Assembly (NCBI RefSeq): GCF_000208865.1
Contig: NC_018395.1
Span: 5,442,839-5,506,838, forward strand
Direction: 5' to 3'
Source of the DNA: Neospora caninum Liverpool
Lineage: Eukaryota > Apicomplexa > Conoidasida > Eucoccidiorida > Sarcocystidae
Length of the DNA stretch: 64,000 nt
Below, one piece after another: positions 34,755 through 45,606 of the stretch. The notes under the pieces were generated by a model, which did no database searches, was not told the origin of the DNA, and was given only the letters and a program-made list of their open reading frames with translations. Made by a program: the position numbers and the translations under genes. Within the stretch, counting starts at the first letter, position 1; each line of letters opens with the position of its first letter.

Positions 34755-36514
34755 GAGACCAGAAAAAATGGAGCTACCGCGGCACCACGAGACCAAAGTG
34801 TGTGTGTGCGTCTCTCCCCCGTTGAACTTCGCGACAGGGGCAGACTCCGGATGGAGAGAAATCGGGAGTGAAGGGCACCCGTGAAGAGAGATGGAAACAA
34901 GAGCTGCTGGCCGACGAAGCCCGCCGTGGAGACGGCGCTTTCTTGGTAGAGTCGCCAAAGAGGAAGAGCGAACGCCCGTGCGTGGCGTTGTTTCGCACGG
35001 GAACTGCAAGAGGCGCGTGCGCACTGCGGCCGTGCCATGTACTGAAACCACCCAGTGGGGGAGTGAGGGAGAGGAGGCAAAGGAGAGAGCAGAGACCTCT
35101 CGACTGGTATGGTGATGTCTAGAGAGCACAAAAGACGCGAAAGGGAAGAGCGGGAAGCGGATCTGAGGAGGTCACTCACGCTGAAGCAAAGGCAAGAGGT
35201 TCGGGAATAGGAGACGGCTTTCTTTTTTCAACGGAGAATACGGGAAACACGAGGGAAGTGAAGAAGGAAAGAGCATCAGCGGAGAGTCTTCCGTTCTAGG
35301 GAGACAAATGAACCTGTGGAAGAACGCGGGGGAGACCATGACGTAGATCGTCTTGTGATCTGTTGCGGTGTTGTTTTAATGAACAACGCAGCAGGACGAG
35401 GGCGAGAAAAAAAGATAAAGCGAGAGAAGAACGAGAAACGAGCAAATAGAGAGACGCTGCAAGGAAACCAAATGAGCGATGCGATAAGGGAGGATGGAGT
35501 GCCCAGTGACGCTTTTTCTGAAGAGGGAAAGACCAGAAGGATCTAAAACAGTAACGCCTAGGAACAAGTAGCCACCGCAGCTGCTGTTGGTTTTTTAAAC
35601 GCAACACCGCGGGATATGAGAGCGGATCAAGAGAACGTGAACGCGGCGTATGTTGCCACAAACCAGCACATTTTTGTGAAGCGTTCTGAGGTCAGAGAGG
35701 AGAAGAACGGACGTGGCCCAAAGCGGAAGGTGACTGCACACAGGAATGGTGGCTCGTTTTGCTGACAAAACGTGAAAGTGACATGAAGGCAAAGTGATCT
35801 CAAAAGGCGTGGGAGGAAAGGGAAAACGGGGGGACATGTTTCCAATGGCGTGCGTTTTTGCTTCAAATATATGTTAGGTCGATGACCATGTGATTGAGTG
35901 GCAAGAACAAGGTGTTGATACCGCTCTTTATGCTTTGAAGAGTGCAGGAAGAGCTGGGATGACGGGGAGTGAGAGAACGGTGGCAGTGGGGGGCGGGAAG
36001 AACTCTTGTCGGAAGCCAGGAAATGGGCGAGAAGAAAAAGAGAAGCAAATGCAACAGAAAAGGGAGAAAGCCGAAAGGTCGCAGGAGAGAGGGAGACAAG
36101 GTGCGGCTCCAGGGGAGGCATTTGTTTCGCCGAAGTAAGGAAAAAACAGAGAGGAAGGGGACAACAGAGTCGGACTTCGGTCGGACAGTCGCTTGGGTTG
36201 GAGGCGACAAGATGTGAAATATAAAACGATGGGAAAGACAGGTGGAGAACGCTGTCCGATGTCACAGATGAAGAAAGATGGGATGCTTCTGGGACAACAA
36301 ACGAAGACTGCGTCGTTTTTTTGTCCCCCGTCTATATATCTTGCCATTGACTCGTCGAGCTGCAGACCAGCCGGTCTGTGTTCTGCAACTCTTCGTGCCC
36401 CTATACGTATATGCATCCATTCGTATATGCATATCCGTGTATGTGCGTTTCTGACGTGCCTTTCACCAAGTAGCGAACACAACTTCGGTATGGTACCGAT
36501 CATGACAGAAAAAC
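34755..36514. other. Convergent intergenic region
   Basis: Between the end of the plus-strand LSM14-type gene and minus-strand coding sequence. The plus strand from 35.1 to 36.2 kb is purine-rich (GAGAGAAG-type), giving opposite-strand frames rich in Phe/Leu/Ser that look like composition artefacts. I see no gene. Confidence 0.55.
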
Positions 36515-36883
36515 CTACGGCGGCCTAACGGCAAAGAAGGCTTTCCGCACTGAAAAGAGTCGCGCTCGCCTAGCGACCAGTGCAGAACAGAGAGGATCGT
36601 AGGAGGGAAACTTTGAGGAGATAAGGTAGAGAACTCCGTCTTTTGCCCAGTTGAAAAAAGTGTTGCCCCCACAGACCAGCTTGCCCCCCGAAGCCCCGTT
36701 GGCTGAAGTGCAACGGTCTATGAAAGACGTAGGGGTGGCGGGAAGTTTCGAGGAACGGGGATTTTTTGTGAGGCCAAGAGACGCGCTGTCCCTTCCTGGG
36801 GCGAGAGGAGGGGGATAGGCAGGCCTATCGGAAGCAAGAAAGCGCTGCAGAGGCCCGGAGTACGTGTGGAAAGAGACGTACAA
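36515..36883 (-). CDS. Candidate terminal exon of an unrecognised minus-strand gene
   Basis: A minus-strand frame with protein-like composition ends at a stop around 36515. It contains YVSFHTYSGPLQRFLASDRP, FIDRCTSANGASGGKL and FFNWAKDGVLYLISSKFPSY. An acceptor-like TTTGCAG precedes GCATCGGATTGTACG just upstream, giving GIGLYVSF. It could be a downstream exon of the gene at 37677-38522, whose last exon has a possible internal donor (CTTG|GTCTGA) of the same phase, or a separate gene. No family is recognised. Confidence 0.3.
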   Translation of the reverse strand: MYVSFHTYSGPLQRFLASDRPAYPPPLAPGRDSASLGLTKNPRSSKLPATPTSFIDRCTSANGASGGKLVCGGNTFFNWAKDGVLYLISSKFPSYDPLCSALVARRARLFSVRKAFFAVRPP

Positions 36884-37676
36884 TCCGATGCCTGCAAATA
36901 AACCGTCGTGTTTTGCCGGACGTTCGAGACTCGAATGCCTTATAGCGATGGCGCCCCGTGCTGCTCTTGATGCCCAGATCGATTGCTATCTCGGAAACTA
37001 GATGGTTTGAAGGAACAGCGTAAAAGCCTCCAGTTGCCGAGCATGTGAAAGCGAGCGCCTCAATGTGCACCAGCTCAGGACGTCTTGATGCAGACAACGA
37101 CGCCCTCCGTTTGTGGCAGCAATAGAAACGGTCCAGCGTGTAAAAAGAGGGGCACGTAGCAGCCGAAAACTGAACAGACGCATGTGAGAGACTCATTAGA
37201 CCACAGGACAGGTAGCCGTAAAATCCGCGGTGAGCCCAAAGCGTTACACGTTTTGCAACTTCTGAAGGAGAGAGAGTAGAAGTTCAGCAGGTGACTTGAT
37301 TCTCGAGAGTCGTGCCAAACCACTCTAGGCTTCAGCAGCTGTCAGTCTAAGTTTAGTGTAGGTTGAAGACGGTCCGAGCGTTGTGGCCTTGGGCGGACGG
37401 ACGAACTGCCCACCCAACACAAAGGGGAAACGGTCACAATTGCGTCAGGGCGGCGCTTCTGCTTCCCCTAAAGGCGTTAGCACGGCCGAACTTCTCCAAA
37501 TCCTTTGGATACTCCATCGGGGGAACGATGAAACCTGCTTTGGTTCCTCAACGCTTCAGGACGAAGCTCCTGAATTGCACGGGACGGCAACCGAACGGGG
37601 CTTCGTGTAGCCCGCAAGAGAGAGGGGGGAGGGAGACCGAGAGAGAAGGCTTAAGACAAAAGCGCTCAGAATCCTG
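36884..37676. other. No confidently assigned gene
   Basis: Minus-strand frames such as one containing ELVHIEALAFTCSATGGF (about 37.0 kb) look weakly protein-like and may be an exon linked to the flanking minus-strand coding segments. I could not phase them. Confidence 0.3.
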
Positions 37677-38522
37677 TCACATTTTCAGACCAAGGCGGTC
37701 TTCGTTGTACAGCCATGTGCGGACGTCTGTTGGTACGCACAGTGTCTCCGCGACGCCCGGCATATGGACAATCCACTGCAGGAACTCTGCAATGAGACAG
37801 CAGACAGTTCTTTATCAACGTTTTCAGCAGATATGGTTGACTTGGACCGCTTTCCCAGAACGTTGTGGTGGTGACGCACACGTGCACTCTCGGGATTCCG
37901 CTGATGTTGGGGAAGGCATGCCACGCGAGGCACAAGCTGACGGGCGAGCTGCCGCTCAGGTCCCTCACCACACCGTGAACTACTGGTTAACTTTTTGTGC
38001 ATGCTTCTTTATACCATGGGAGGTGTTGGCATGAACCAGCCTGCCGTCCTGCTTTCGTGCATGACGTGCTCCGCTTACCGTTATACCACAAGAGCTTCTG
38101 GTTGTCTTCTGGATGAAACTGTCTAAGAGAAAAGCACCAAGAGACAGAGTTACGGACGATGACAGTCCCTCCGATAGACTGAACTACGAACTTGGTTGCA
38201 ACCGTTGAGTGAGGCGGAGAGCTTACTGGATTGCCGCATCGGCCCAGGCCTCCAAAATTCCATATGCTGCTCTGGGAGGGAGGATAGGGAGACACATGGA
38301 GACGCTATTGGTTCGTCAGGTCTGCAGTGAACTCAACTTGGTGACTTCTGTATCGGCGGCTAAAAGAACCCCTCTTGGAAGATAGACATCGAGGACCGTT
38401 GTGCAGTGTAGCCGTCAGGAATGTCTAAGTGGTTGAATTGGACTCTAGCTCTCTCTAGCGATTTCAGGAACGCTTTTATCTTCGACTCTGGCACTAGTCC
38501 CATGTACCTGATTAGTTGCCGG
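37677..38522 (-). CDS. Unrecognised multi-exon protein (5' end unresolved)
   Basis: Five small exons join in one frame with GT-AG borders: 38370-38522, 38229-38268, 38079-38118, 37848-37982 and 37677-37786. They give about 159 residues including YMGLVPESKIKAFLKSL, IFQEGIWNFGGLGRCGNP, FHPEDNQKLLWYN, SGSSPVSLCLAWHAFPNI, EFLQWIVHMPGVAETL and a C-terminal DVRTWLYNEDRLGLKM before a stop. The first listed exon starts in phase 2, so at least one upstream exon is missing; a candidate with VPLGVRVTVLCKDGRSLQL and a GTGAGG donor lies at about 38.60-38.73 kb but does not phase directly. The last intron would be only 61 bp. The Trp/His/Cys-rich composition suggests a folded domain, but I recognise no family and assign no function. 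Confidence 0.55.
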
Positions 38523-38770
38523 CTGCCCTTCACTCACTTGCTAATTTCTTCTTCTGTATGCCTCTCAAGAACGACTCTGAATCCTCACATTATGCAATGC
38601 AGAAGTGCTTTGCTCTGACCCCGTCAGGCCAATTGAAGGATTTTCCGTGTGACACCGGCACAAACGGAGCTGCAAACTGCGCCCGTCTTTGCATAACACC
38701 GTCACTCTAACGCCCAATGGGACGTCCGATCTGGAAAACTGTAGATGACACAGTAGTTTACGCCTGCCGT

Positions 38771-41383
38771 TCATGAGAAATTCGGAGCTATCTTTTCAAA
38801 GTCAGGCAGTTTTGGCTGCGTATCCCTCCAGTAGGTGGTGCTGTCCATCACAAAATGATCGTTCGCCAGTGCCTCGGCGAGAAGGGCTATCCCCGTTTGG
38901 TAGGCGGTCTCTTAGCGGCGAATCTGCCTTCCCAACCGAATAAAGCAGACTGCCCACGAGGCGATCTGCCATACGGGCGAGCAGAGAAAGTAACAATATC
39001 GTCCCCCCAAACACCTGTCGAATGCATATTCTCAACAACCGTTTACATGTGTCTCAATGCACACTCCTTGCTGCGAAGACGGAGACGACACAGGAGAACA
39101 AAGTCTCGTTATGTGCTCAAGTTCTTCGTAAAGGTATTCATCATTTTTTCCCGTACTGGAGACGTACTTTGCCTTGAACTCTTCGCTGTTCCAGTCGAAT
39201 GGGACGACCCCAGATTTTAGAAAGCAGAGGAAAAGGGACTGCATTATTTCGACGATATCCTCCTTAACCACGTATCTGCAGGCCGAATTCGACACAAACT
39301 TTCCGTCTATGCATTCCTGCCATAGGGTATCGCGAGGCATTTACACTTCAGAAGTTGACTGCAAGTTTCTGTAAGAACAGGTTGGTAGCGCACACCAGGA
39401 CCAGTTCCTTTCGATCGCGTCGAGTAGAAGCTTACCCTTTGTTTCCTCTGTCGTATAGATGAAATAGCACTGCACGTTACAAACATCCAGAGATGCAAAT
39501 GGTATTTGCGGAGAGTGTGAGAAGGCGTTATATGTTTGATCCTGCAAAACGGGTTCGACTGAGGCATCCGACGGCGTGCCCGCGCATTCGATTCCAGGGA
39601 TACAGGAGTGCCGAAAGATCCTGCGCATCATAAATTACTGTGCAGGCGGCCGCAATATCTAGAGATCCCGTGGAGGAAAGAGCACTTCGTGTCAAACAAC
39701 CCCTGACCGAGCCGGAGGGGAAGCAGCTGAACAGTGCTTTTTGTCAACACGTGGCTACAGTCTTTTCTGAACTGATGCGGCGCCTGAGTTCCGGAAGATT
39801 CCTGAACAAATGCATGCCTGTCCCTTTTGAAGTCTACCAGTGTGTCGGCAGAACTCGGAACCAGGCTGGGCATCCAGGCCCCTCGAAAGGAAAGGAGAAA
39901 GCACTTCACATGCGGATGCAACCAGAAAGAGGCGCAGCTTTTACGATGGCTTCCATCACTCACGCGTCAACCGCTGATGAGGAGTGCCTGAGCGGAGACA
40001 GAAGCAAAAACAAGAGGAACATTCTATTGCCAGGATCGAGGGACATGCAATAGCAAGATCCCCAAGTGAAAAGCAGCTGCATGAACGCCTCATGATCGTG
40101 CAGAGGGTACAACCGCCAAGTTTGCATCAGCCACTGAAGGGTGATCCACTGCATACCCAACTCCAAGTCGAGTATGTTGTGCCATGTCACGAAGCATACG
40201 GAAGCCTTTTGACGGTAGTCAACTGCATGCTCATCATTGTGGTATGACGTTATGCAACCCAAAGGGATCAAGGCACATCATTGCTTGCGGTGGCCTGTCA
40301 CCTTCCACTCTGGCTCCGGAGAGTACCTTCCAAACCAACCGAGGCAGCTGCAGTAGAAGGGCACCCGCCTGATGTGCACAACCCTGAGGCTAGCCTCACC
40401 GCGCGTCCAAAGCGACAGAACTTTGACGAACTCTTCGAATCCGATTTCCACACCTCTGTCTTGCGTTCGATGCAGCCAAAAGAGCCGAGAGAATCGGTCA
40501 GCAAACATGTAACTTATGGCGTTGCTAAGCTTGAAGAGGCCGAGCAGCTGCACAGCGTTCAAGCCGCCTTCAACCGGTCGTCTCTCTCCCGCCTGTGCAC
40601 GGAAACCTGTGAAAACAGAGGGTCAACTTGCATAACTTAGCATGAAATAACTCACTTCTAACATCGTGGAGATGTGTCATTCTTCACGTTTTTTTACGGG
40701 AGACTCGCAAGCCCACACGGCAGAAAATCTTGTTAAAGAAGTGTGTGTGTCGGCCGAGTTGTCACGCTGGACAATCGCACGCCGTGTCCCTCGTCTTTGT
40801 AGGAAAATTTGCACTGCTCATGTTGGCGGTGTCCGGCAGCTGACGCCGGTGGGGCGTGAGCGCAGCAGATCCACGAGCAACACTTCTAAGAACGATGTTA
40901 TCTCCTCTCCGTCCTCTGTTGCCCTTTTCTGTTCTCCAACAAGAAGCTACGGATGCATATTCTGACCCCTAAACAATTATCCATCTTTGGCGATGTCCAC
41001 TGCACCTTGAGAAGAGACTCACATTTGTAAAGTTCTTGGACTTCGTCGAGGGTGACTGTAAATTAATATAAGCAGACGCATAAAAGCTCGAATGTGTCAG
41101 TTGAGAGGCCCTACGGGGGATTAGAGCACTGGCACAGAGGTCGTTTTTGACCTCTTTCCACACAAAGAAGCAAGGATGGTTCGGGTCGGCTGCTGTGACT
41201 GGACCACTCGGACTACGATCGAGACGCGGTTCCAGAGATATACTGGACGACAAGAGCATCTTCCAGTTCCTTACAGTGAGTCTCTTCGGTTAGTTGCCTT
41301 AGCTCGGCAGAGCTGAATCGAAGCTTCTTCGCTTCTTTGACTGCCCTGACCAAGCCACCCTCTCGGCGCTGACTTCCCAGCAT
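38771..41383 (-). CDS. EF-hand protein of the calcineurin B / CBL-like type
   Basis: Six exons, all phase-compatible, give 253 residues: 41275-41383, 41023-41055, 40400-40606, 39436-39558, 39157-39306 and 38771-38910. The start is MLGSQRREGGLVRAV. The order of pieces follows plant CBL and calcineurin-B proteins: RQLTEETHFTLDEVQELYK (like the EETVFSVSEIEALY entry helix), MFADRFSRLFW and VEIGFEEFVKVLSLW (like LFADRVFDLFD...GFEEFARALSVF), CNVQCYFIYTTEETKDG (like IHFSFQLYD), RYVVKEDIVEIMQSLF (third helix), and FVMDSTTYWRDTQPKLPDF (like the final IDKEEWRSLVLRHPSL). The Ca2+-loop acidic positions are mostly missing, so Ca2+ binding is doubtful. It may act as a regulatory or scaffold partner of a kinase or phosphatase; that is inference. 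The exon 5 donor and exon 6 acceptor (CTAAG) are the weakest choices. Confidence 0.65.
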
Positions 41384-42504
41384 TGCGTTCTTTATTTTGC
41401 AAACAACAGTGCGAAAAGGGAGTTCTTTTACGCGGAGTCCCTTTTGAGAATAAGCATGAAGCAGGTCGCCGAAGGAAGCCGTTTACGCCTGTGGAAGGCC
41501 ACGCAAGGCAACGTAGGCTCCGACTTTTGCAGCTTCTGGGTGTTGTAGCTGATTGCTGTACCAAGGCGAGTCCGTCGCTGTGTCCATTAGAGCTGACGGC
41601 ACTACTGTAAGGATCCAATGACAAAGAAGTGTGCCCTGTTTTTCTCCTAGGACTAGGGTCTCCCGCAGGTCTCTTTTGCTGTGGAAACAGCGTTCGTGCT
41701 CTAAAGAGGAGTCTCGTACGGGAGTGTATTTTTGCGCTAACACGCTTCTGCATGGCGTGTGGGGCGACCTTGTAGAAAGCCGGGGAGGGGGAACTGATTG
41801 CACAAGACTCCAGTTGATGAGTCCAGGAAAGCGACTGCAGGATGCACAGAACTAAAGCGTTAAGGTGCTACGATCTCCCTGTTTCCCGCTTCTCGAGACA
41901 CCGTTTTCTCGCAAGAAGGGAGACACTGTGAGGGGAACCGCCCCACATATTTATTATTGGAAAACAGTGTCTCCTTGACAGTCTCATCACGTCTCCACGC
42001 CAAACGCGAAACGATTGTGGCAGCTGCCTTGCCTAGAGCTGGATCTGCAGTTTTTTAGAGGGCCGTAGCCCTCACGGGAAGGTAACAAAAAGGCAGACTT
42101 CTGGTTGGTCTCGAACGTAAAGTGCCTTGCTTCTGTATAAAAAACCTAGTCTGTCGCGTAAAGACCACAAATTTGGAAGCGGAGGTTTCTACTAGGGTCT
42201 AGGATTGTCCTTTCTTTCATACGCGACTACCCCCTGAGGTCTCTTTTCCAATGTCTTTCGCCATTTCTTCCGAAGCGGATACTTTGGACGTGTCTTCTAC
42301 GTTTCATTAGGACACCGATGAACGACTATTCTCATGTGCCGTAGTAGTCCAAGAAAGGAACTCAGGGGGATTGTGATCGACGGTGTCACCTGCAGAAAAT
42401 ACGCAGCTCGTTTTCGCAACGCCAGTGCCAGGGGCGGATCGGCAACTGCCCATCACGCAGTTCCTGCTATGTCTTGAGGACTCGGGGAAAAAATAGCCGA
42501 CCAG
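41384..42504. promoter_or_regulatory. Head-to-head promoter region
   Basis: Separates the start codons of the minus-strand EF-hand gene and the plus-strand 170-residue gene, and so must hold both promoters and leaders. Opposite-strand frames at 41.4-41.8 kb are shadows without motifs. I see no GCATGC element here. Confidence 0.5.
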
Positions 42505-43662
42505 ATGGCGGAACCATCAGGAAGAAAGGGGGCGTCTGTGCCTCCAGCTCCGAAGTCGCGTCGAGGATTCGAATGTATTGAGGCAATACGGGTCTTCGAG
42601 GAGAGTGTGGCCACAGAACTCAAGCATCTCAAGCTTTCACAAAATTACCAGATGAACCCGTCTCATGTGCCAGTCATCACAGGTTAAGTTGATTGGCAAA
42701 CGCGCATGTTAGGATGATACTCGTGTGTATGCTGGACTCCGCCCGGTTCTATTCCACGCAGTAAAGACCGTGGGATGCCGCGGATGACCAGGGGGTCAGG
42801 TCGCACGCCAAGTCTTTGTTTTTCGTGCTTCCTCTACCTGTTCCCTTGCGTTTCTATACATTGACTCCTCGCCTTCCATTTTCCGATTGTCGTTTTCAAG
42901 TGCTGGTAGGCTCATAGTAACATTCAGCCATGGTAAAGCATTCACTGGGGGCCAAACAATTTTTGATAGCCTTCTTTCTTGACTGCCCATACATGTGGCT
43001 GCAGAGAAGGTCAACCATCGTGGCAGCCATGAGACGAAAGTCCCTCATCCAGCATATGCGGATATTACGAGGAAAGTTCAAGAGCATTTGCAGCCCAGCA
43101 TTCAGAAGCTCCGTTTCTCTGAAACAAGTTCCCAGGAGGTAAAGAAATGCACAGCCGTTTTGTCATGCCGATCTGAAACCGGGGATCTCAAGGCCTCTTA
43201 CGGGGCGCTTCGTCGGGAAGAATCGTTCACCCATGGTCGTGCTTCTGACAGCAGACGAATGGGTAAGACGGTCGTGCCCGTGTTAAACGGTGCCGACACT
43301 ACCGATGGCGTAGCACACACGCCTGCACCAAGACGCACGTTTCGCGCTGCGGAACTCGTGTAGCGTTACGTGCACACCAGAAGCTTTCTCCCGTAGAACA
43401 GATGCTGTGTTTCTTCGCCTGAAGAACTTGTTTCTGTTCTTGTTGGAGCTTCCCTGTTTAGGTTGGTTGGATTGTGCTCAAGGAACTAGAGAAAGGTACC
43501 GAGTGGCGACCGGACGGGTCAACGTCAGGCCTTCGAAGGCCAGACTCGGAGCAGTACTGGCGTGTTCCCCGCCGATCCTGCGATATCACGAAAACGGGAG
43601 AGCTGTATTTCAAGCAAATGCACCGAAATATGTTCCAAAAGCTGGACGCATCTGCGAGTTAA
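42505..43662 (+). CDS. Small three-exon protein, 170 residues, unrecognised
   Basis: Exons 42505-42682, 43005-43138 and 43462-43662 have GT-AG borders and lengths that keep one frame from ATG to TAA. Exon 1 encodes MAEPSGRKGASVPPAPKSRR followed by a helical ECIEAIRVFEESVATELKHL segment. Exon 2 gives VNHRGSHETKVPHPAYADI and a Lys/Gln/Glu-rich helix. Exon 3 gives VGWIVLKELEKGTEWRPDG, a basic linker and KTGELYFKQMHRNMFQKLD. It is hydrophilic, with no signal peptide or membrane segment, probably cytosolic or nuclear. Its position, divergent from the EF-hand gene across 1.1 kb, may imply shared regulation. The consistent phases across three exons are the main evidence that it is real; no family is recognised. 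Confidence 0.7.
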
Positions 43663-45606
43663 AACACAACAGAAGCTAGGCACGCCGCCGGAGAAGGTCT
43701 CCCAGCAGAGAAGACCGCCCAAGTGGATCTCCCCCTGTTGCATACGCCCGTGGCCCCGATGAGATTATCTCTCCCCTATCGTGCACATGCACAACATTTG
43801 TTCGTGAAGCCGGTCGCCCATGTTACAACAAGTATTTTCGTTTTGTTCTCGCGCGTGACGTTGCAGGATGTGCTTGTTTTGAGGGAGCACTATTTTTCCA
43901 CGAATTTTGTTGCGGAACGACGTTGCCAGGGGTTAGAGTCGTTCTTTTCCCTGCTTTCTTGTGGCCTGGAAATTCTTGTCAGACGGTGCACTTGAGGATT
44001 GCTCGGTTCTCGATGCGTCACGCGGACCGAGGCTGACGATCGACTCACTGTCCAGAGTGTTTGGCTTCTTCCTTTTGCCCAAACGTGTGTCAAACAGCAA
44101 ACTTATGGGCATTCGCTGTCTGCTGTGTACAACAGATGAAGGCGAATGGGTTTCACCCCAACCCCTGAAACTCTAAGACATGTAGCATATGTCTCATTCG
44201 ACGTGGTACGTGCCCGGTGTGCAGTTCTTACAGAGGTCTATGCTTGAGCCTCTGTTGCTGGAGTGTGTCTGTTTTCTAGCTTGTCTGTTGTTTCTCTTGG
44301 AGACAAGTTGTTTGGCCAGCAAATACCGTCGATCCTTTCTACTGTTCATGGTTGGCAAAGCCAGTACATGATGCGGCGCTCAGTGGTCTCTAGAAAACAG
44401 CCAGCAAGTCGCTTCTCTAGGCACGGACATAGCGAGACCTCTCTACCGTACTGAACTGTGAGCAATTGCAACGGGCTAACGGGCCGAGAGAAAACAACTG
44501 AATCTTACAATCGCACGAGTTCTGCATTGACTTTCGCCGACAAAAAGTCTTCTGTCTAATGCGGAGTAACAAAAAGCATGAGGGCAGGCAGGAGCATGCC
44601 GCATTGAGTTACACAGAAGAGACAGAGGCAACAAACGAGAAGTGAGGAAAAAGACAAATGAAGGAAACAACGAGTCGGAAACACATTCTGACAAGCGAGG
44701 CAGTCTCGCATTCGACTGCTTCCCAAGATTGACATTCTTTCTCTCTTCTGGATCTATCGTGTGGGTGCGAAGACACACCGGAGGAACAAGACGGCGTGTC
44801 TGGGCACTTGGTCCCTTTCATCCGCTGCCTAATGCCTCGGTAGATCCACTTCCTGCTTCGATTTCCACTCCGACTCGGGCTTGGTCGCCATTCAGAACCT
44901 CCCCAAGAATTTATGAGGCGGTCTGCGGGACGCCGCCACGGAGACGAAGCGATGCGTGTGCGTTCGGTCTTAACTCCCTGTGCCGCTACACACTTTTTGA
45001 AGGCCATATAACAATTTAAAAAGAAGCGTTGTTACTAGGAAACCCGTAGGGAAAGTGCCTCGTACGCCAAAGAGATAGCGACCACGCACGCTATCCGTGT
45101 CAACGGCCCTCACATTCTTAGTCCGGAGACTACAAGAGAGACTCTCCTGAAGCTGCCTCCCGTGGAAGGCAAGCAACGCTGCGAAACATACGGTCAGACC
45201 ACAGACCAGATAGGAAGACCGCACGCGACCAGCCCCGTAAGGAGACACTGGCACAGACGCCAGCGCGACCAGCACCGCTGCAGGAACGTTGACTCCTCTC
45301 TCCTTGCACAAAACCCCAGCGTTAAGCTTCGGAGACGAGTCTGGCCGCCTGGTTTGAGTGAAATATCGAGCCACTCGTTACGAGGACGTGCCTCCCCCGC
45401 CGTCGCGGCAGAGAGGCAAACCGGCCTCGACCTCAGTTGCAACCGATGACTCATGGCCGTCCCCGTTTCCTCCAGTGGCTGGGAAGTCCTTGTAACCCTC
45501 GAACGCAGGGAACTAGCACTTTCTGCAGGCATACACGCACCTGCGGAGCCGTTCACAGTTCCCAGCACGGGACCCGAGAGGCTATTATGCTTGCCATTCG
45601 CTGTCG
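43663..45606. other. Convergent intergenic region
   Basis: Holds the 3' UTRs of the small plus-strand gene and the minus-strand SUZ-domain gene. Frames at 44.6-45.4 kb are short, overlapping and motif-free. Confidence 0.55.

Noticed and set aside
37363..38034. 223-residue plus-strand frame
   Set aside because: It is antisense to three in-phase minus-strand exons with clearer protein character.
39032..39340. Reading past the chosen exon 5 donor of the EF-hand gene (GKNDEYLYEELEHITRL) as coding
   Set aside because: It is protein-like and could be real, but splicing at 39157 gives a better match to the CBL order and phases with the final exon. Kept as the main uncertainty in that model.
39640..40640. 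Plus-strand frames that look moderately protein-like (137, 87 and 119 residues)
   Set aside because: They lie opposite introns and exons of the phase-consistent EF-hand gene; the reading frame breaks between them and no splice solution joins them convincingly.
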